From NCBI GenBank assembly GCA_025458025.1, contig JALOTF010000011.1, forward strand, positions 1 to 46,085: a stretch of 46,085 nt of DNA, given 5' to 3'. The DNA comes from Beijerinckiaceae bacterium (lineage in GTDB: Bacteria; Pseudomonadota; Alphaproteobacteria; Rhizobiales; Beijerinckiaceae). The notes under the pieces are model-generated. The model worked only from the letters and a program-made list of their open reading frames with translations. It was not told where the DNA came from and did no database searches. Below, in pieces: positions 17,520 to 26,124 of this stretch (position 1 is its first letter; every line of letters begins with the position of its first letter). A program made the translations under genes and the position numbers.

Positions 17520-18374
17520 ATGCACGCACTCTCCCGCCCCACCATCATCGGCCTTGGTGCCATCCTTATCTGGGCCACGCTCGCCCTGTTCACGGCGATG
17601 ACGGGGAAGATGCCGCCATTTCTCACGACCTCAATCTGCTTCGCGCTGGGCGGGCTCGTGATCATCAGCCCCGCCGTGTGGCAGCGGGACTGGGTGAAGC
17701 TGAAGCCTACGCTTCCGGCCTTCCTGCTCGGGCTCTATGGGCCGTTCGGTGACACGGTGATCTATTTCGCCGCGCTGAAACTCGCGCCGCCGGCGGAAGC
17801 GAACCTGATCCATTATCTCTGGCCGCTGCTGATCGTGCTCTTCGCGGCGATGCTGCCCGGTGCGGGCCTGCGTCCGCGCCATCTTCTCGGGGCGTTGATG
17901 GGCCTCGCGGCGCTGATCCTACTCGTCGGCGGCAAGCTCGGCAGCGGCGCCACCGAAGCCGCCTGGTGGGGCTATGGGCTCGCATTGCTGGGCGCTGTCG
18001 TCTGGTCGAGCTATTCGGTGCTCTCGCGCCTCGTGGCCTCCTCCTCGACAGAGAGCCTCGGCGTGACGATCCTGATCGCGAGCGTGCTCGCCTACCTGCT
18101 GCATCGTCTGCTGGAAGCGCCCTATACCGGCTGGAGCTGGGAGAATGCGATTGGCCTGCTCGGCCTTGGGCTGGGCTCGCAGGGGCTCGCGCTCATCTGC
18201 TGGGATATCGGCATGAAGCGCGGCGATGTGAGCTTCCTCGGCGTCGCCTCCTACGCAACGCCCGTGCTCTCCACCGTCATGCTCGTGGTGTTCGGCTATG
18301 CGCCGGCCAGCCTCGCGCTCGCAGCGGCCTGCGCGCTGATCGTGATCGGCGCGATAGTGGCGCGAAAGGGCTAA
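17520..18374 (+). CDS. EamA-family (DMT superfamily) transporter
   Basis: Integral membrane protein of 284 residues with about ten hydrophobic segments in two EamA repeats (for example IIGLGAILIWATLALFTA and WWGYGLALLGAVVWSSYSVL), the architecture of drug/metabolite exporters such as YddG and RhtA. The substrate is unknown. YddG-like aromatic amino acid exporters share the early GAILIWATLALFT-type helix, so that is a guess only. No good ribosome binding site precedes the ATG at 17520. The stop overlaps the GNAT gene stop on the other strand by four bases (CTAA). Confidence 0.85.
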   Translation: MHALSRPTIIGLGAILIWATLALFTAMTGKMPPFLTTSICFALGGLVIISPAVWQRDWVKLKPTLPAFLLGLYGPFGDTVIYFAALKLAPPAEANLIHYLWPLLIVLFAAMLPGAGLRPRHLLGALMGLAALILLVGGKLGSGATEAAWWGYGLALLGAVVWSSYSVLSRLVASSSTESLGVTILIASVLAYLLHRLLEAPYTGWSWENAIGLLGLGLGSQGLALICWDIGMKRGDVSFLGVASYATPVLSTVMLVVFGYAPASLALAAACALIVIGAIVARKG

Positions 18375-19135
18375 TCGCGCTTCCAGATCGTCTCGTAGTA
18401 GTAGACATCCCGATAGCCAAGCTTCTGGTAGAGCGCCTTGGCAATGCGGTTCTTCGACTCGACCTGCAGGAAGCCCTTCGTTGCGCCTGCCGCGACAGCC
18501 TCCGCGAGAAGCGTCTCGACCATCCCGCGCCCGATACCCTGCCCGCGCGCGGCGGGATCAAGCATCACCGAGGCGATTTCCGCATAACCCCGGTCCACCG
18601 CACTGAAGCCGAAGCCGATCGCGCGACTTTCCTGCCGCACAGTGGCAAAGAAAACCGGCACACGGATCGCCCCGACAATCGCCTTCAAATGCTCCGGCGA
18701 ACGCTTGTCAGGCGTCTGGAACCGCGAGATGCCCTCGAGCCATTCCGGGCTCGGTTCGCGCGAGATCTCCACGTCCGACCGGCGCTGGAACGCCGCAGCG
18801 GCGAAATCCGCGACCATGCCGAAGCTTGCATCCTTCAGCACGTAACCGCGGGCATCGAGCCGCTTGCGCGTGGGCCGGCTCATCAGCGGTGTATCACGGA
18901 AGGTCGGCGGCAGACCCGCCTCGCGATAAAGCTGCTCGATGGCTGCGATATCCGCTTCACCGAGATCCGCCTTCGGCTGCATGGCGGAAGCCGAATTCGC
19001 CCGGCCCGAATAGCCATGGGCGAAGCGCACAGCAAAACCGCCAAAAATCAGCGTGCTCGGCGCAGGCCAGCAATTCACGATGCGCTGCTCGCAGGCCAGC
19101 ACCTCCGCGAGATCACCGTAGAGTTCGGAGCTCAT
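18371..19135 (-). CDS. GNAT-family N-acetyltransferase
   Basis: Protein of 254 residues with a C-terminal GNAT fold: strand IASVMLDPAARGQGIGRGMVE contains the acetyl-CoA pyrophosphate loop RGQGIG, followed by GFLQVESKNRIAKALYQKLGY, the usual last motif with the catalytic-region Tyr. The N-terminal half (about residues 1-130) looks like a second, degenerate GNAT-like lobe. The acceptor is unknown. The start is the ATG at 19133-19135, which forms an ATGA overlap with the stop of the cupin gene upstream, so it is the last gene of gloB-cupin-GNAT. Confidence 0.87.
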   Translation of the reverse strand: MSSELYGDLAEVLACEQRIVNCWPAPSTLIFGGFAVRFAHGYSGRANSASAMQPKADLGEADIAAIEQLYREAGLPPTFRDTPLMSRPTRKRLDARGYVLKDASFGMVADFAAAAFQRRSDVEISREPSPEWLEGISRFQTPDKRSPEHLKAIVGAIRVPVFFATVRQESRAIGFGFSAVDRGYAEIASVMLDPAARGQGIGRGMVETLLAEAVAAGATKGFLQVESKNRIAKALYQKLGYRDVYYYETIWKRD

Positions 19136-19587
19136 GCCCCACCCTTGCGCGGTGTAGGCCGCCAATCCTTCGGCGCCATTTCGAAGCCGGCAAACTCGAA
19201 ACCGGGCGAAACCGTGCATCCAACAAGCGTCCACGCGCCGAGGCTGGTGGCGCTCTGCCAATGGTTCTTCGGCACAAGGATCTGCGGGCGCTGGCCGGTG
19301 AGCAGATTGGGCCCGAGATGATGCGCTGCGGCATCATGCCCGTTGGGGCTGATGGTGATGACCATCGGCGCGCCGGCATAATAATGCCAGAACTCGCTCG
19401 CATCGCAGCGATGCCATTCAGAAACCTCACCCGCCTCCAGCAGGTAATAAATCGCTGTGCCGACGGAACGCCCGTTCGCGTCGGTTTGTGGGTCGCGGAA
19501 GGTCTCGCGGAAATGCCCCCCTTCGGGATGCGGCTGAAGCTCAAGCAGGCGGATGATCTCGCGGGCGGAGAGGCTGGAATCGAACAT
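19132..19587 (-). CDS. Cupin family protein (DUF985)
   Basis: Single-domain beta-barrel protein of 151 residues in the DUF985 (Cupin_5) family. Diagnostic stretches are LLELQPHPEGGHFRETF, AIYYLLEAGEVSEWHRCDASEFWHYYAG (read as two parts around SEWH), and a C-terminal VSPGFEFAGFEM. Members have been described as sugar- or metal-binding cupins without a settled reaction. It lies 35 bases after gloB and overlaps the GNAT gene by ATGA, so all three are probably one transcript. I cannot say whether it helps gloB in detoxification. Confidence 0.88.
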   Translation of the reverse strand: MFDSSLSAREIIRLLELQPHPEGGHFRETFRDPQTDANGRSVGTAIYYLLEAGEVSEWHRCDASEFWHYYAGAPMVITISPNGHDAAAHHLGPNLLTGQRPQILVPKNHWQSATSLGAWTLVGCTVSPGFEFAGFEMAPKDWRPTPRKGGA

Positions 19588-19622
19588 CTGGGAAATCTCG
19601 AAAAACGGAAGCGGAGGAGGGA

Positions 19623-20342
19623 TCAGAAACGGTTCTTCGCTTCTCGTCGGGCCGCAAATTCCGCCACGTCCCGGGCGCGCAGAAACACATTGGTGGCGCG
19701 CTCCTCGGCCACGGTCGTGGGCACGGTCGGCGTGCCGCTGGCGCGCATCGCCTCGATGGTCTTGAAGCGCGCGGCAATCGCGGCGTTATCAGGCTCCGTC
19801 GCAATCGCAAAGCGCGCATTGGAGAGCGTATATTCATGGCCGGAATAGATGCGCGTCGCCTCCGGCAGCGCGCCGATCCGCTGAAGCGAGGCGTAGAGCA
19901 TCTCCGGCGGCAGGTTGAAGATGCGCCCGCAGCCCATCGTGAACATCGTGTCGCCGACGAAGATCACCTGCTCGGCCGGCAAATGATAACTGATATGATC
20001 CGCACAATGGCCGGGCGTATCCCATACTTCGACCGCGATCTCGCCGATCTGGAGCCGGTCGCCTTCCTTCACGAAACGATCTGCCCCCGGCAGCACATCC
20101 GCGGCAAGCGCGGGAGCGATCACCTTCGCGCCATAGCGCGCAACCAGCGCCGGCACGCCTTCGATGTGGTCGTGATGACGATGCGTGATGAGAATGAGAT
20201 CGAGCCCCCAGCCGCGCTTCTCAAGTTCCGCGATCACCGGTTCGCTGGCCGGCGCATCGACAAGCGCAACAACAGCCGTGGCCTCGTCGCGAAGGAGAAC
20301 GGCGTAATTATCCGCAAGACAGGTGAAAAGCGCGATCTGCAT
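19623..20342 (-). CDS. gloB: Hydroxyacylglutathione hydrolase (glyoxalase II)
   Basis: Binuclear metal hydrolase of 239 residues that splits S-lactoylglutathione to lactate and glutathione in methylglyoxal detoxification. The metallo-beta-lactamase motif is THRHHDH (H54, H56, D58, H59). The remaining ligands are H112 in DTPGH, D131 in VGDTMF and H169 in YSGHEY. The C-terminal helical domain with the NAAIAARF region fits glyoxalase II rather than other MBL-fold enzymes. It heads the gloB-cupin-GNAT operon and is divergent from a methyltransferase gene 76 bases away, a pairing often seen in related genomes. Confidence 0.95.
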   Translation of the reverse strand: MQIALFTCLADNYAVLLRDEATAVVALVDAPASEPVIAELEKRGWGLDLILITHRHHDHIEGVPALVARYGAKVIAPALAADVLPGADRFVKEGDRLQIGEIAVEVWDTPGHCADHISYHLPAEQVIFVGDTMFTMGCGRIFNLPPEMLYASLQRIGALPEATRIYSGHEYTLSNARFAIATEPDNAAIAARFKTIEAMRASGTPTVPTTVAEERATNVFLRARDVAEFAARREAKNRF

Positions 20343-20418
20343 CGCTATTCTTTCTCAAGGTGGGGAATGCCATCATCCTTGCGCGGCCCCGCCAGCTTGT
20401 CCAGCGAAAGAACGCGTC

Positions 20419-21177
20419 GTGCAGCCTGACGTCATTGATCTCCGCTCCTTCTATGCGAGCCCGCTGGGACGGGTGGCGCAACGCATGATCCTGCGCGCCA
20501 TCCGCACGCGCTGGACCAATCTTCAGGGGCTGGCGCTACTCGGGCATGGCTATGCGGTGCCCTATCTCGATGATCTGCGTGAGGGCACGGAACGCACCAT
20601 CGCCTTCATGCCGGCGCGACAAGGCGTCTCGCCCTGGCCGCGCGGCATGCTTTCCGCCGTGAGCCTTGTGGAAGGTTCGGAACTGCCCCTGCGCGATTCC
20701 GTGATGGACCGGGTGGTGCTGGTGCATTCGCTGGAAGTCTCGGACGATCCCTCCGCACTGATGAGCGAGATCTGGCGCATCCTGGCGCCGGGCGGGCATG
20801 TGATGATCATCGTGCCGAACCGGCGCGGCCCCTGGGCGCGGGTGGATACCACTCCCTTTGGAGCGGGACAGCCCTATTCGCGCCGGCAGCTCACCGAGCT
20901 TCTGCGCCACGCGCTCTTCACGCCCACGCATTGGAGCGAGGCGCTCTATATGCCGCCAATCAACCGGCGCTTCATCCTGCAAACTGCCATCGGCTGGGAG
21001 AGGCTCGGCGCCAGCCTGTCGCTGCCCTTTGCTGGCTTGCATGTCATCGAGGCGACGAAGCAGGTCTATCGCCCGGCGCTCGCGGGCAAGATGGCGCGCG
21101 TGCGCGGCCTGCTCCAGCCGGTGCTCGTGCCGACAGGCGGAGCAGCGGTGGGCCGCAAGAGCGATGGGCCAGCCTAA
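20419..21177 (+). CDS. Class I SAM-dependent methyltransferase-like protein
   Basis: Soluble protein of 252 residues. The C-terminal side of a methyltransferase type 11 domain is clear: LPLRDSVMDRVVLVHSLEVSDDP followed by EIWRILAPGGHVMIIVPNRRG. The usual N-terminal SAM loop is weakened to LALLGHGYAVPYL in place of a GxGxG motif, so SAM binding needs proof. I chose the GTG at 20419 because homologous-looking sequence (PDVIDLRSFYASPLG) begins there and only non-coding-like residues lie upstream. The AAAG before it is a weak ribosome binding site. It is divergent from gloB. Its stop overlaps that of metW by four bases (CTAA). Confidence 0.83.
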   Translation: MQPDVIDLRSFYASPLGRVAQRMILRAIRTRWTNLQGLALLGHGYAVPYLDDLREGTERTIAFMPARQGVSPWPRGMLSAVSLVEGSELPLRDSVMDRVVLVHSLEVSDDPSALMSEIWRILAPGGHVMIIVPNRRGPWARVDTTPFGAGQPYSRRQLTELLRHALFTPTHWSEALYMPPINRRFILQTAIGWERLGASLSLPFAGLHVIEATKQVYRPALAGKMARVRGLLQPVLVPTGGAAVGRKSDGPA

Positions 21178-21803
21178 CGCCGCGCGAGCCAGAAGATTCC
21201 CTGCTCGCCCACGAGATTCCAGAACCACCATGGCATGGTGACGGCCACCGGCTTGCCGGCCGCATCCAGCGCACCAGCTTGCACGATCTTCGCGTTCACC
21301 TCGTCTGCGAGTTCCACGAAATCGCGGATCGTGCAGAAATGGATGTTCGGCGTGTCATACCAGCTGTCGGGCAGGTTTTCGTTCACCGGCATGCGCCCCC
21401 GGAACATCAGGCTCGTGCGGATGCGCCAATGCCCGAAATTCGGGAAGGACACGATGGCGTTGCGCCCGATGCGCAGCATCTGCTCCACCACCACTTTCGG
21501 GCGGCGCGTGGCCTGCAACGTCTGCGAGAGAATGACATAATCGAAGCAATCATCGGGGTAGTCGAAGAGATCGGTATCGGCATCCCCCTGGATCACCGCG
21601 AGGCCCTTGGCGACGCAGGCCGCCACGCCATCCCGGGAGAGTTCGATGCCGCGCGCATCCACCCTCTTGGTCGCCGCGAGATGCGCGAGAAGATCGCCAT
21701 CGCCGCACCCGACATCGAGCACGCGCGCGCCGTCGCTCACCATGCTCGCGAGCAAATGATGATCCGAGCGGATGATCGCGCTGTGGGGGGGTGCGTTGCT
21801 CAT
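21174..21803 (-). CDS. metW: Methionine biosynthesis protein MetW
   Basis: Protein of 209 residues with a methyltransferase fold: VLDVGCGDGDLLAHL holds the SAM-binding loop, and YVILSQTLQATRRP and IVSFPNFGHWRIR are MetW-specific stretches. MetW is encoded with metX in many proteobacteria and is needed with MetX to acylate homoserine. Its own catalytic role is not established. It begins one base after the metX stop, so the two form a tight metX-metW operon. The 3' end overlaps the convergent methyltransferase gene by four bases. Confidence 0.94.
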   Translation of the reverse strand: MSNAPPHSAIIRSDHHLLASMVSDGARVLDVGCGDGDLLAHLAATKRVDARGIELSRDGVAACVAKGLAVIQGDADTDLFDYPDDCFDYVILSQTLQATRRPKVVVEQMLRIGRNAIVSFPNFGHWRIRTSLMFRGRMPVNENLPDSWYDTPNIHFCTIRDFVELADEVNAKIVQAGALDAAGKPVAVTMPWWFWNLVGEQGIFWLARR

Positions 21804-21804
21804 G

Positions 21805-22959
21805 TCAGGCCTTCACGCCGCAAGCGGAGGCGGCCGCATCGAGAAACCCTTGCGTGGTGCGATAGAGAACCGGTTCTTCGAGAAGGAAGGCGTCGTGGCC
21901 CTTGTCGCTCTCGATCTCCACGAAGGAAACCGATGCGCCATTCGCGTTCAGCGCATGCACGATCTGCCGGCTCTCGGCAGTGGTGAAAAGCCAATCCGAC
22001 GTGAAGGAGACGAGGCAGAAGCGCGTTTTCGAGCCCCGGAAGGCCGCTGCCAACGAGCCGCCATTATCCGCCGCAAGATCGAAGTAATCCATGGCGCGCG
22101 TGAGATAGAGGTAGGAATTCGCGTCGAAGCGCTCGACAAAGCTGATGCCCTGGTAGCGCAGGTAGGATTCCACCTGGAAATCGGCATCGAACGAGAAGGT
22201 CGGCGCCGTCCGATCCTGAAACTTGCGGCCGAATTTCCGCTGCAACGCACTCTCGGAGAGATAGGTGATATGCGCACCCATCCGCGCGACCGAGAGGCCC
22301 TTCACCGGCCGGACGCCCGCCTCGAAATAACGCCCGCTGCGCCAGTCCGGGTCCGCCATCACGGCCTGCCGGCCCACCTCATGGAAGGCAATGTTCTGCG
22401 CCGAGTGCTTCGCCGCGCAGGCGATGGGCATAGCCGCGAAAACGCGATCCGGGAAAAGCGAGGCCCAGGCCAGCACCTGCATGCCGCCCATCGAGCCACC
22501 GATCACCGCGAGCAGGCGTTCAATGCCGAGATGATCCACCAGCCGCGCCTGCGCACGCACCATGTCGGAAATGGTGATGACCGGAAATTCCGTGCCATAG
22601 GCATGGCCGGTGGCGGGATTGATATTCGCCGGGCCGGATGTGCCCATGCAGCCCCCGAGCACATTCGAGCAAATGACGAAATAGCGGTTGGTATCCACCG
22701 GCTTGCCCGGGCCGATGAGATTGCTCCACCAGCCAGCCTTGCGCGTCACCGGGTGCTCGTTCGCCACATGCTGGTCGCCGGTCAGCGCGTGGCAGATGAG
22801 CACGGCATTGCTCTTCTCGGGGTTCAGCGTGCCATAGGTCTGGTAGGCGATCTGCAGAGGCCCAAGTTCCAGCCCGCTTTCGAGCGCGAGCGGCTGATCC
22901 GCGGGAATGCGCAGAACCTGCGAATGCGGTTCATCAGCCTCGGATGCCGGCTTCGTCAT
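21805..22959 (-). CDS. metX: Homoserine O-acyltransferase (MetX)
   Basis: Alpha/beta-hydrolase-fold acyltransferase (384 residues) that activates homoserine for methionine synthesis, normally with acetyl-CoA. Some MetX members use succinyl-CoA, and I cannot decide from sequence. Landmarks are [30 protein letters not shown], the nucleophile S156 in GGSMGGMQ, the acid in FTSDWLF and the histidine in [10 protein letters not shown] set the start at the ATG at 22959, with GGGAG about eight bases upstream. Sequence further upstream in frame is not family-like. The leader contains competing hairpins (22977-23081) that may control it. Confidence 0.95.
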   Translation of the reverse strand: MTKPASEADEPHSQVLRIPADQPLALESGLELGPLQIAYQTYGTLNPEKSNAVLICHALTGDQHVANEHPVTRKAGWWSNLIGPGKPVDTNRYFVICSNVLGGCMGTSGPANINPATGHAYGTEFPVITISDMVRAQARLVDHLGIERLLAVIGGSMGGMQVLAWASLFPDRVFAAMPIACAAKHSAQNIAFHEVGRQAVMADPDWRSGRYFEAGVRPVKGLSVARMGAHITYLSESALQRKFGRKFQDRTAPTFSFDADFQVESYLRYQGISFVERFDANSYLYLTRAMDYFDLAADNGGSLAAAFRGSKTRFCLVSFTSDWLFTTAESRQIVHALNANGASVSFVEIESDKGHDAFLLEEPVLYRTTQGFLDAAASACGVKA

Positions 22960-22976
22960 CAACTCGCTCCCGCCGC

Positions 22977-23081
22977 GCGGCCCAGCCGCCAGCGCCCTGA
23001 AGATGCGTCCGCTTTTACGGACGAGTTCTTTTGAAACGATAAACTCGTTCGACAAAACGAACAAGTGGGTTCTTCTCCCAC
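22977..23081 (-). promoter_or_regulatory. metX leader with mutually exclusive hairpins
   Basis: In the minus-strand leader, a 9-bp stem (23043-23051 with 23058-23066) is closed by a G-U pair that would be a C-A mismatch in plus-strand RNA. A 6-bp stem CGTCCG/CGGACG (23006-23011, 23018-23023) lies nearer the gene. The segment ACGAGTT (23021-23027) can instead pair with AACTCGT (23042-23048), breaking both. A GCGGC/GCCGC stem (22977-22989) abuts the ribosome binding site. It does not match the SAM-II core. The 23043-23066 repeat could alternatively be a protein operator. Confidence 0.4.
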
Positions 23082-23108
23082 AGCCCGTGGTGAGAGAAAT
23101 CCTTGTCT

Positions 23109-23160
23109 GGGGCGCGGCCTGCCCCGTATCAAGAGCCGGGCCGCGCAAAACAGGCGGCCC
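23109..23160 (+). promoter_or_regulatory. Overlapping GC-rich hairpins before the chorismate mutase operon
   Basis: Three stems share bases and so compete: GGGGC/GCCCC (23109-23113, 23121-23125), GCGCGGCC/GGCCGCGC (23112-23119, 23139-23146) and GGGCCGC/GCGGCCC (23138-23144, 23154-23160). The last ends five bases before the GAGGA ribosome binding site. No T run and no Phe/Tyr-rich leader peptide was found, so an attenuator is not demonstrated. Confidence 0.3.
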
Positions 23161-23178
23161 ATGCCGAGGAACAACCCC

Positions 23179-24006
23179 ATGTCGAACCCCCTGCTTGCCC
23201 TCCGCCATGAGATCGACCGCATCGACAATGCGATGCACGCTTTGCTGGTGGAGCGCGGCGACGTGGTGGCCCGCGTGATCGAGGCGAAGCGCGCGGCGGG
23301 CGATGTCGGCTCGGCCTTCCGGCCCGATCGCGAGGCGGAACTCATGCGCCGCATCGTCCACAAGCCCGCGGGGCGCTGGCCGGTGGATACGCCGGAGAAC
23401 ATCTGGCGGGTGATCCTCGCTACCTCCACCTACACGCAGGTGCCCTACACCGTGCATGCCGATGTCTCGGGCGGGGAAACACCGATCCGCGAGAGCATGC
23501 GCTTCCATTTCGGCTTCACCGTGCCCTTCGCGCCCGCAAGCGATGCGAAGGCGGTGATCCGCGCGGTGGACGAGGCGACCGGGGATCTCGGCGTGTTCCT
23601 GCTCGCGCAGGCCCCAGGTTCAGGCGCCTGGTGGGAAGGGCTCGCGGCAGCGGGCGCGCCGAAGATCATCGCGCGCCTGCCCTTCGCAGAGCGGGCCGGC
23701 CACCCTGCCGGCCTGCCGGTCTATGTCATCGCCAAGCCGCAGAACGAGGGCCTCGCGCGGGAGACCATCGTCGCCTCGCTCCAGCTGGAACGCTGGCGGC
23801 CCGAGGCGCGGATTGCTCTGGCGGAAATCGGGGCGGAACTCGTCGCATCAGCCGGCAATGCGCAGGGCGCGCAGGTTCTCGTGGCGCATGAGACCGCGAC
23901 GACGCCGGAGATGTTGACTGCCGCCCTCAATGGCGCGAAATGCGCGCCATCGCGCTACGCGGAGCTTGGGTGCCATGCCCGACGCCTCGCGCTGCCGCCC
24001 CGCTAA
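23179..24006 (+). CDS. Chorismate mutase with a long C-terminal domain
   Basis: The N-terminal 90 residues are an AroQ-type chorismate mutase, which turns chorismate to prephenate for phenylalanine and tyrosine: [20 protein letters not shown] and VIEAKRAAG carry R9, R26 and K37, with DREAEL (R51) next, at the usual spacing. The remaining 185 residues (about 90-275) are not a plain chorismate mutase. They contain [16 protein letters not shown] and [15 protein letters not shown], which recall, only faintly, the prephenate dehydratase fold. I chose the ATG at 23179 with GAGGA nine bases upstream. An in-frame ATG at 23161 is possible. It leads the CM-hisC-tyrA operon. Confidence 0.85.
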   Translation: MSNPLLALRHEIDRIDNAMHALLVERGDVVARVIEAKRAAGDVGSAFRPDREAELMRRIVHKPAGRWPVDTPENIWRVILATSTYTQVPYTVHADVSGGETPIRESMRFHFGFTVPFAPASDAKAVIRAVDEATGDLGVFLLAQAPGSGAWWEGLAAAGAPKIIARLPFAERAGHPAGLPVYVIAKPQNEGLARETIVASLQLERWRPEARIALAEIGAELVASAGNAQGAQVLVAHETATTPEMLTAALNGAKCAPSRYAELGCHARRLALPPR

Positions 24007-24058
24007 CCCGCCTCGCGCCGGCATTCCGCCCGGCCGCCCTTTTCGAGAAGGCCGCATC

Positions 24059-25174
24059 ATGTCGCCCGCCTCCGCCCTGAAGCCTATTCCCCGTCCCGGC
24101 GCGATGAAGATCGAGGCCTATGTGCCCGGCAAGTCGAAGGCACCGCCGGGCGTGAAGCTCTACAAGCTGTCCTCGAACGAAACGCCGCTCGGCCCCTCGC
24201 CCAACGCGATTGCCGCCTTCAAGGCGAGCGCGGAGGGCCTCGAACTCTATCCGGATGGCTCCTCCACCGCGCTGCGCGAGGCGATTGCCGGTCGCTACGG
24301 CCTTGATTCCAAGCGCATCGTCTGTGGTGCCGGTTCGGATGAACTGCTCTCGCTCCTGTGCCATGCCTATCTCGGGCCCGACGACGAGGGCGTTTTCTCC
24401 GAGCACGGCTTCCTCGTCTACAAGATCGGCATCCTCGCGGCGGGTGCGACTCCCGTCATAGCGAAGGAGAAGAACCTCTCGACCGATGTGGATGCCATTC
24501 TCGGCTGCATCACCGAGCGCACGAAGGTCGTGTTCATCGCGAACCCGAACAACCCGACCGGCACCTACCTGCCTTTCGACGAGGTGAAACGCCTGCATGC
24601 GGGCCTCAGGCCCGATATCCTGCTGGTGCTCGATGCAGCCTATGCGGAATATGTCCGCCGGAACGATTACGCCTCGGGCCTCGAACTCGTCTCCTCGGCC
24701 GAGAACGTGGTGATGACGCGCACCTTCTCGAAAATCCATGGCCTCGCGAACCTGCGCATTGGCTGGCTCTATGGGCCGGAAGGTGTCGTGGATGTGCTGA
24801 GCCGCATCCGCGGGCCCTTCAACATGAACGGCCCGGCTCTTGCCGCCGGCGTGGCTGCGATCAACGATCGCGAGCATGAGGAAAAGGCGCTCCAGCACAA
24901 CGAGCAATGGCTGCCGCTGATGTCCGAAGGCCTCGCAGCCCTCGGGCTCAAGGTGACGCCGTCAGTGGGGAATTTCGTGCTCGTGCATTTCCCGGACGTC
25001 GATGGCAAGCGCGCGCCGGATGCCGATGCCTACCTCACCTCGAAGGGCGTGATCCTGCGTCGCATGGAGGCCTATGGTCTGCCGGATGCCCTGCGCCTCA
25101 CGATTGGCAGTGCGGAAGCGAACGAGGCGGTGCTGACGCATCTCAAGGCTTTCCTCGCCGGGCTGAAGGCATGA
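24059..25174 (+). CDS. hisC: Histidinol-phosphate / aromatic aminotransferase (HisC-like)
   Basis: PLP-dependent class I/II aminotransferase of 371 residues, HisC type. Landmarks are [12 protein letters not shown], the cofactor-binding [10 protein letters not shown] and LDAAYAEY, the Schiff-base lysine K225 in [17 protein letters not shown], and the phosphate-binding arginine in that same stretch. HisC paralogues can serve as aromatic aminotransferases, and its place between chorismate mutase and tyrA suggests it makes phenylalanine/tyrosine or arogenate, possibly besides histidine. The start ATG at 24059 has GAGAAGG upstream. The stop overlaps the tyrA ATG (ATGA). Confidence 0.93.
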   Translation: MSPASALKPIPRPGAMKIEAYVPGKSKAPPGVKLYKLSSNETPLGPSPNAIAAFKASAEGLELYPDGSSTALREAIAGRYGLDSKRIVCGAGSDELLSLLCHAYLGPDDEGVFSEHGFLVYKIGILAAGATPVIAKEKNLSTDVDAILGCITERTKVVFIANPNNPTGTYLPFDEVKRLHAGLRPDILLVLDAAYAEYVRRNDYASGLELVSSAENVVMTRTFSKIHGLANLRIGWLYGPEGVVDVLSRIRGPFNMNGPALAAGVAAINDREHEEKALQHNEQWLPLMSEGLAALGLKVTPSVGNFVLVHFPDVDGKRAPDADAYLTSKGVILRRMEAYGLPDALRLTIGSAEANEAVLTHLKAFLAGLKA

Positions 25175-26124
25175 CGGACGGCTTCACGCCGTTCCGGCGC
25201 CTCGCGATCATCGGCCTCGGGCTCATCGGCTCTTCCATCGCGCGGGCCTGCCGCCAGCATGGTCTCGCGGAGACGATCGTCGCGATCGACCGCGACGCCG
25301 AGGTGCGCGCCCGCGTGACCGCACTCGGCCTCGCCGATGTGGTGACGGGGGATGCCGCGAAGGGTGTCGCGGGGGCGGATCACGTCATCTTCTGCGTGCC
25401 GGTGATGGCGAATGCGGCTCTGGCCGCGACCATCGGGCCGCATCTCGCGCCGGGCTGCATCGTCTCGGATGTGGGCTCCGTGAAGGGCTCGGTTGTGAAG
25501 GATGTCGCGCCGCATCTGCCGGAAAGCGTGCATTTCGTGCCGGCGCACCCGGTTGCGGGCACGGAGCATTCCGGCCCGGATGCCGGTTTTGCCGCGCTCT
25601 TCGTCAATCGCTGGTCGATCCTCACGCCGCCCGAAGGCACGCCCGAAGCGGCAACGCAGCGCATCCGCGCCTTCTGGGAGGCGATGGGCGCCAATGTCGA
25701 GATCATGACACCGGAGCATCATGATCTCGTGCTCGCGATCACCAGCCATGTGCCGCATCTCATCGCCTACAATATCGTGGGCACGGCGGCGGATATGGAG
25801 AAGGTGACGCAGAGCGAGGTCATCAAGTTCTCGGCCGGCGGTTTCCGCGATTTCACGCGCATCGCCGCTTCCGACCCCACGATGTGGCGCGACGTGTTCC
25901 TCACTAACAAGGAAGCCGTGCTGGAAATGCTCGGACGCTTCAACGAGGATCTGCTGGCGCTCCAGCGCATGATCCGCTGGGGCGATGGCGATGGACTGCA
26001 CGAGCTGTTCACCCGGACACGCGCCATCCGGCGCGGAATCATCGCGCAGGGACAGGAGACGGCGGCACCGGATTTCGGCCGCACGCCGGCGCCGGTCCCG
26101 CCCGTGAAGGCGAACCCTCAGTAA
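25171..26124 (+). CDS. tyrA: Prephenate/arogenate dehydrogenase (TyrA)
   Basis: NAD(P)-dependent dehydrogenase of 317 residues for tyrosine synthesis. The Rossmann motif is [10 protein letters not shown] (from residue 13). The catalytic region has [13 protein letters not shown], and the helical dimer domain has [11 protein letters not shown] and [18 protein letters not shown], all typical of TyrA. There is no C-terminal ACT domain, so feedback must act by another route. Whether it prefers prephenate or arogenate is not clear from sequence. The start overlaps the hisC stop by four bases. The stop overlaps the convergent DUF2125 gene by seven. Confidence 0.94.
   Translation: MTDGFTPFRRLAIIGLGLIGSSIARACRQHGLAETIVAIDRDAEVRARVTALGLADVVTGDAAKGVAGADHVIFCVPVMANAALAATIGPHLAPGCIVSDVGSVKGSVVKDVAPHLPESVHFVPAHPVAGTEHSGPDAGFAALFVNRWSILTPPEGTPEAATQRIRAFWEAMGANVEIMTPEHHDLVLAITSHVPHLIAYNIVGTAADMEKVTQSEVIKFSAGGFRDFTRIAASDPTMWRDVFLTNKEAVLEMLGRFNEDLLALQRMIRWGDGDGLHELFTRTRAIRRGIIAQGQETAAPDFGRTPAPVPPVKANPQ

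Noticed and set aside
18371-21177. Two convergent gene pairs (at 18371-18374 and 21174-21177) share a CTAA stop overlap
   Set aside because: It is the natural minimal overlap of TAG and TAA stops in dense genomes. No further pattern was found.
22960-23178. A SAM-II riboswitch before metX
   Set aside because: Some stretches look vaguely similar on the minus strand, but the conserved GGTGATTTG part and the pseudoknot core are missing.
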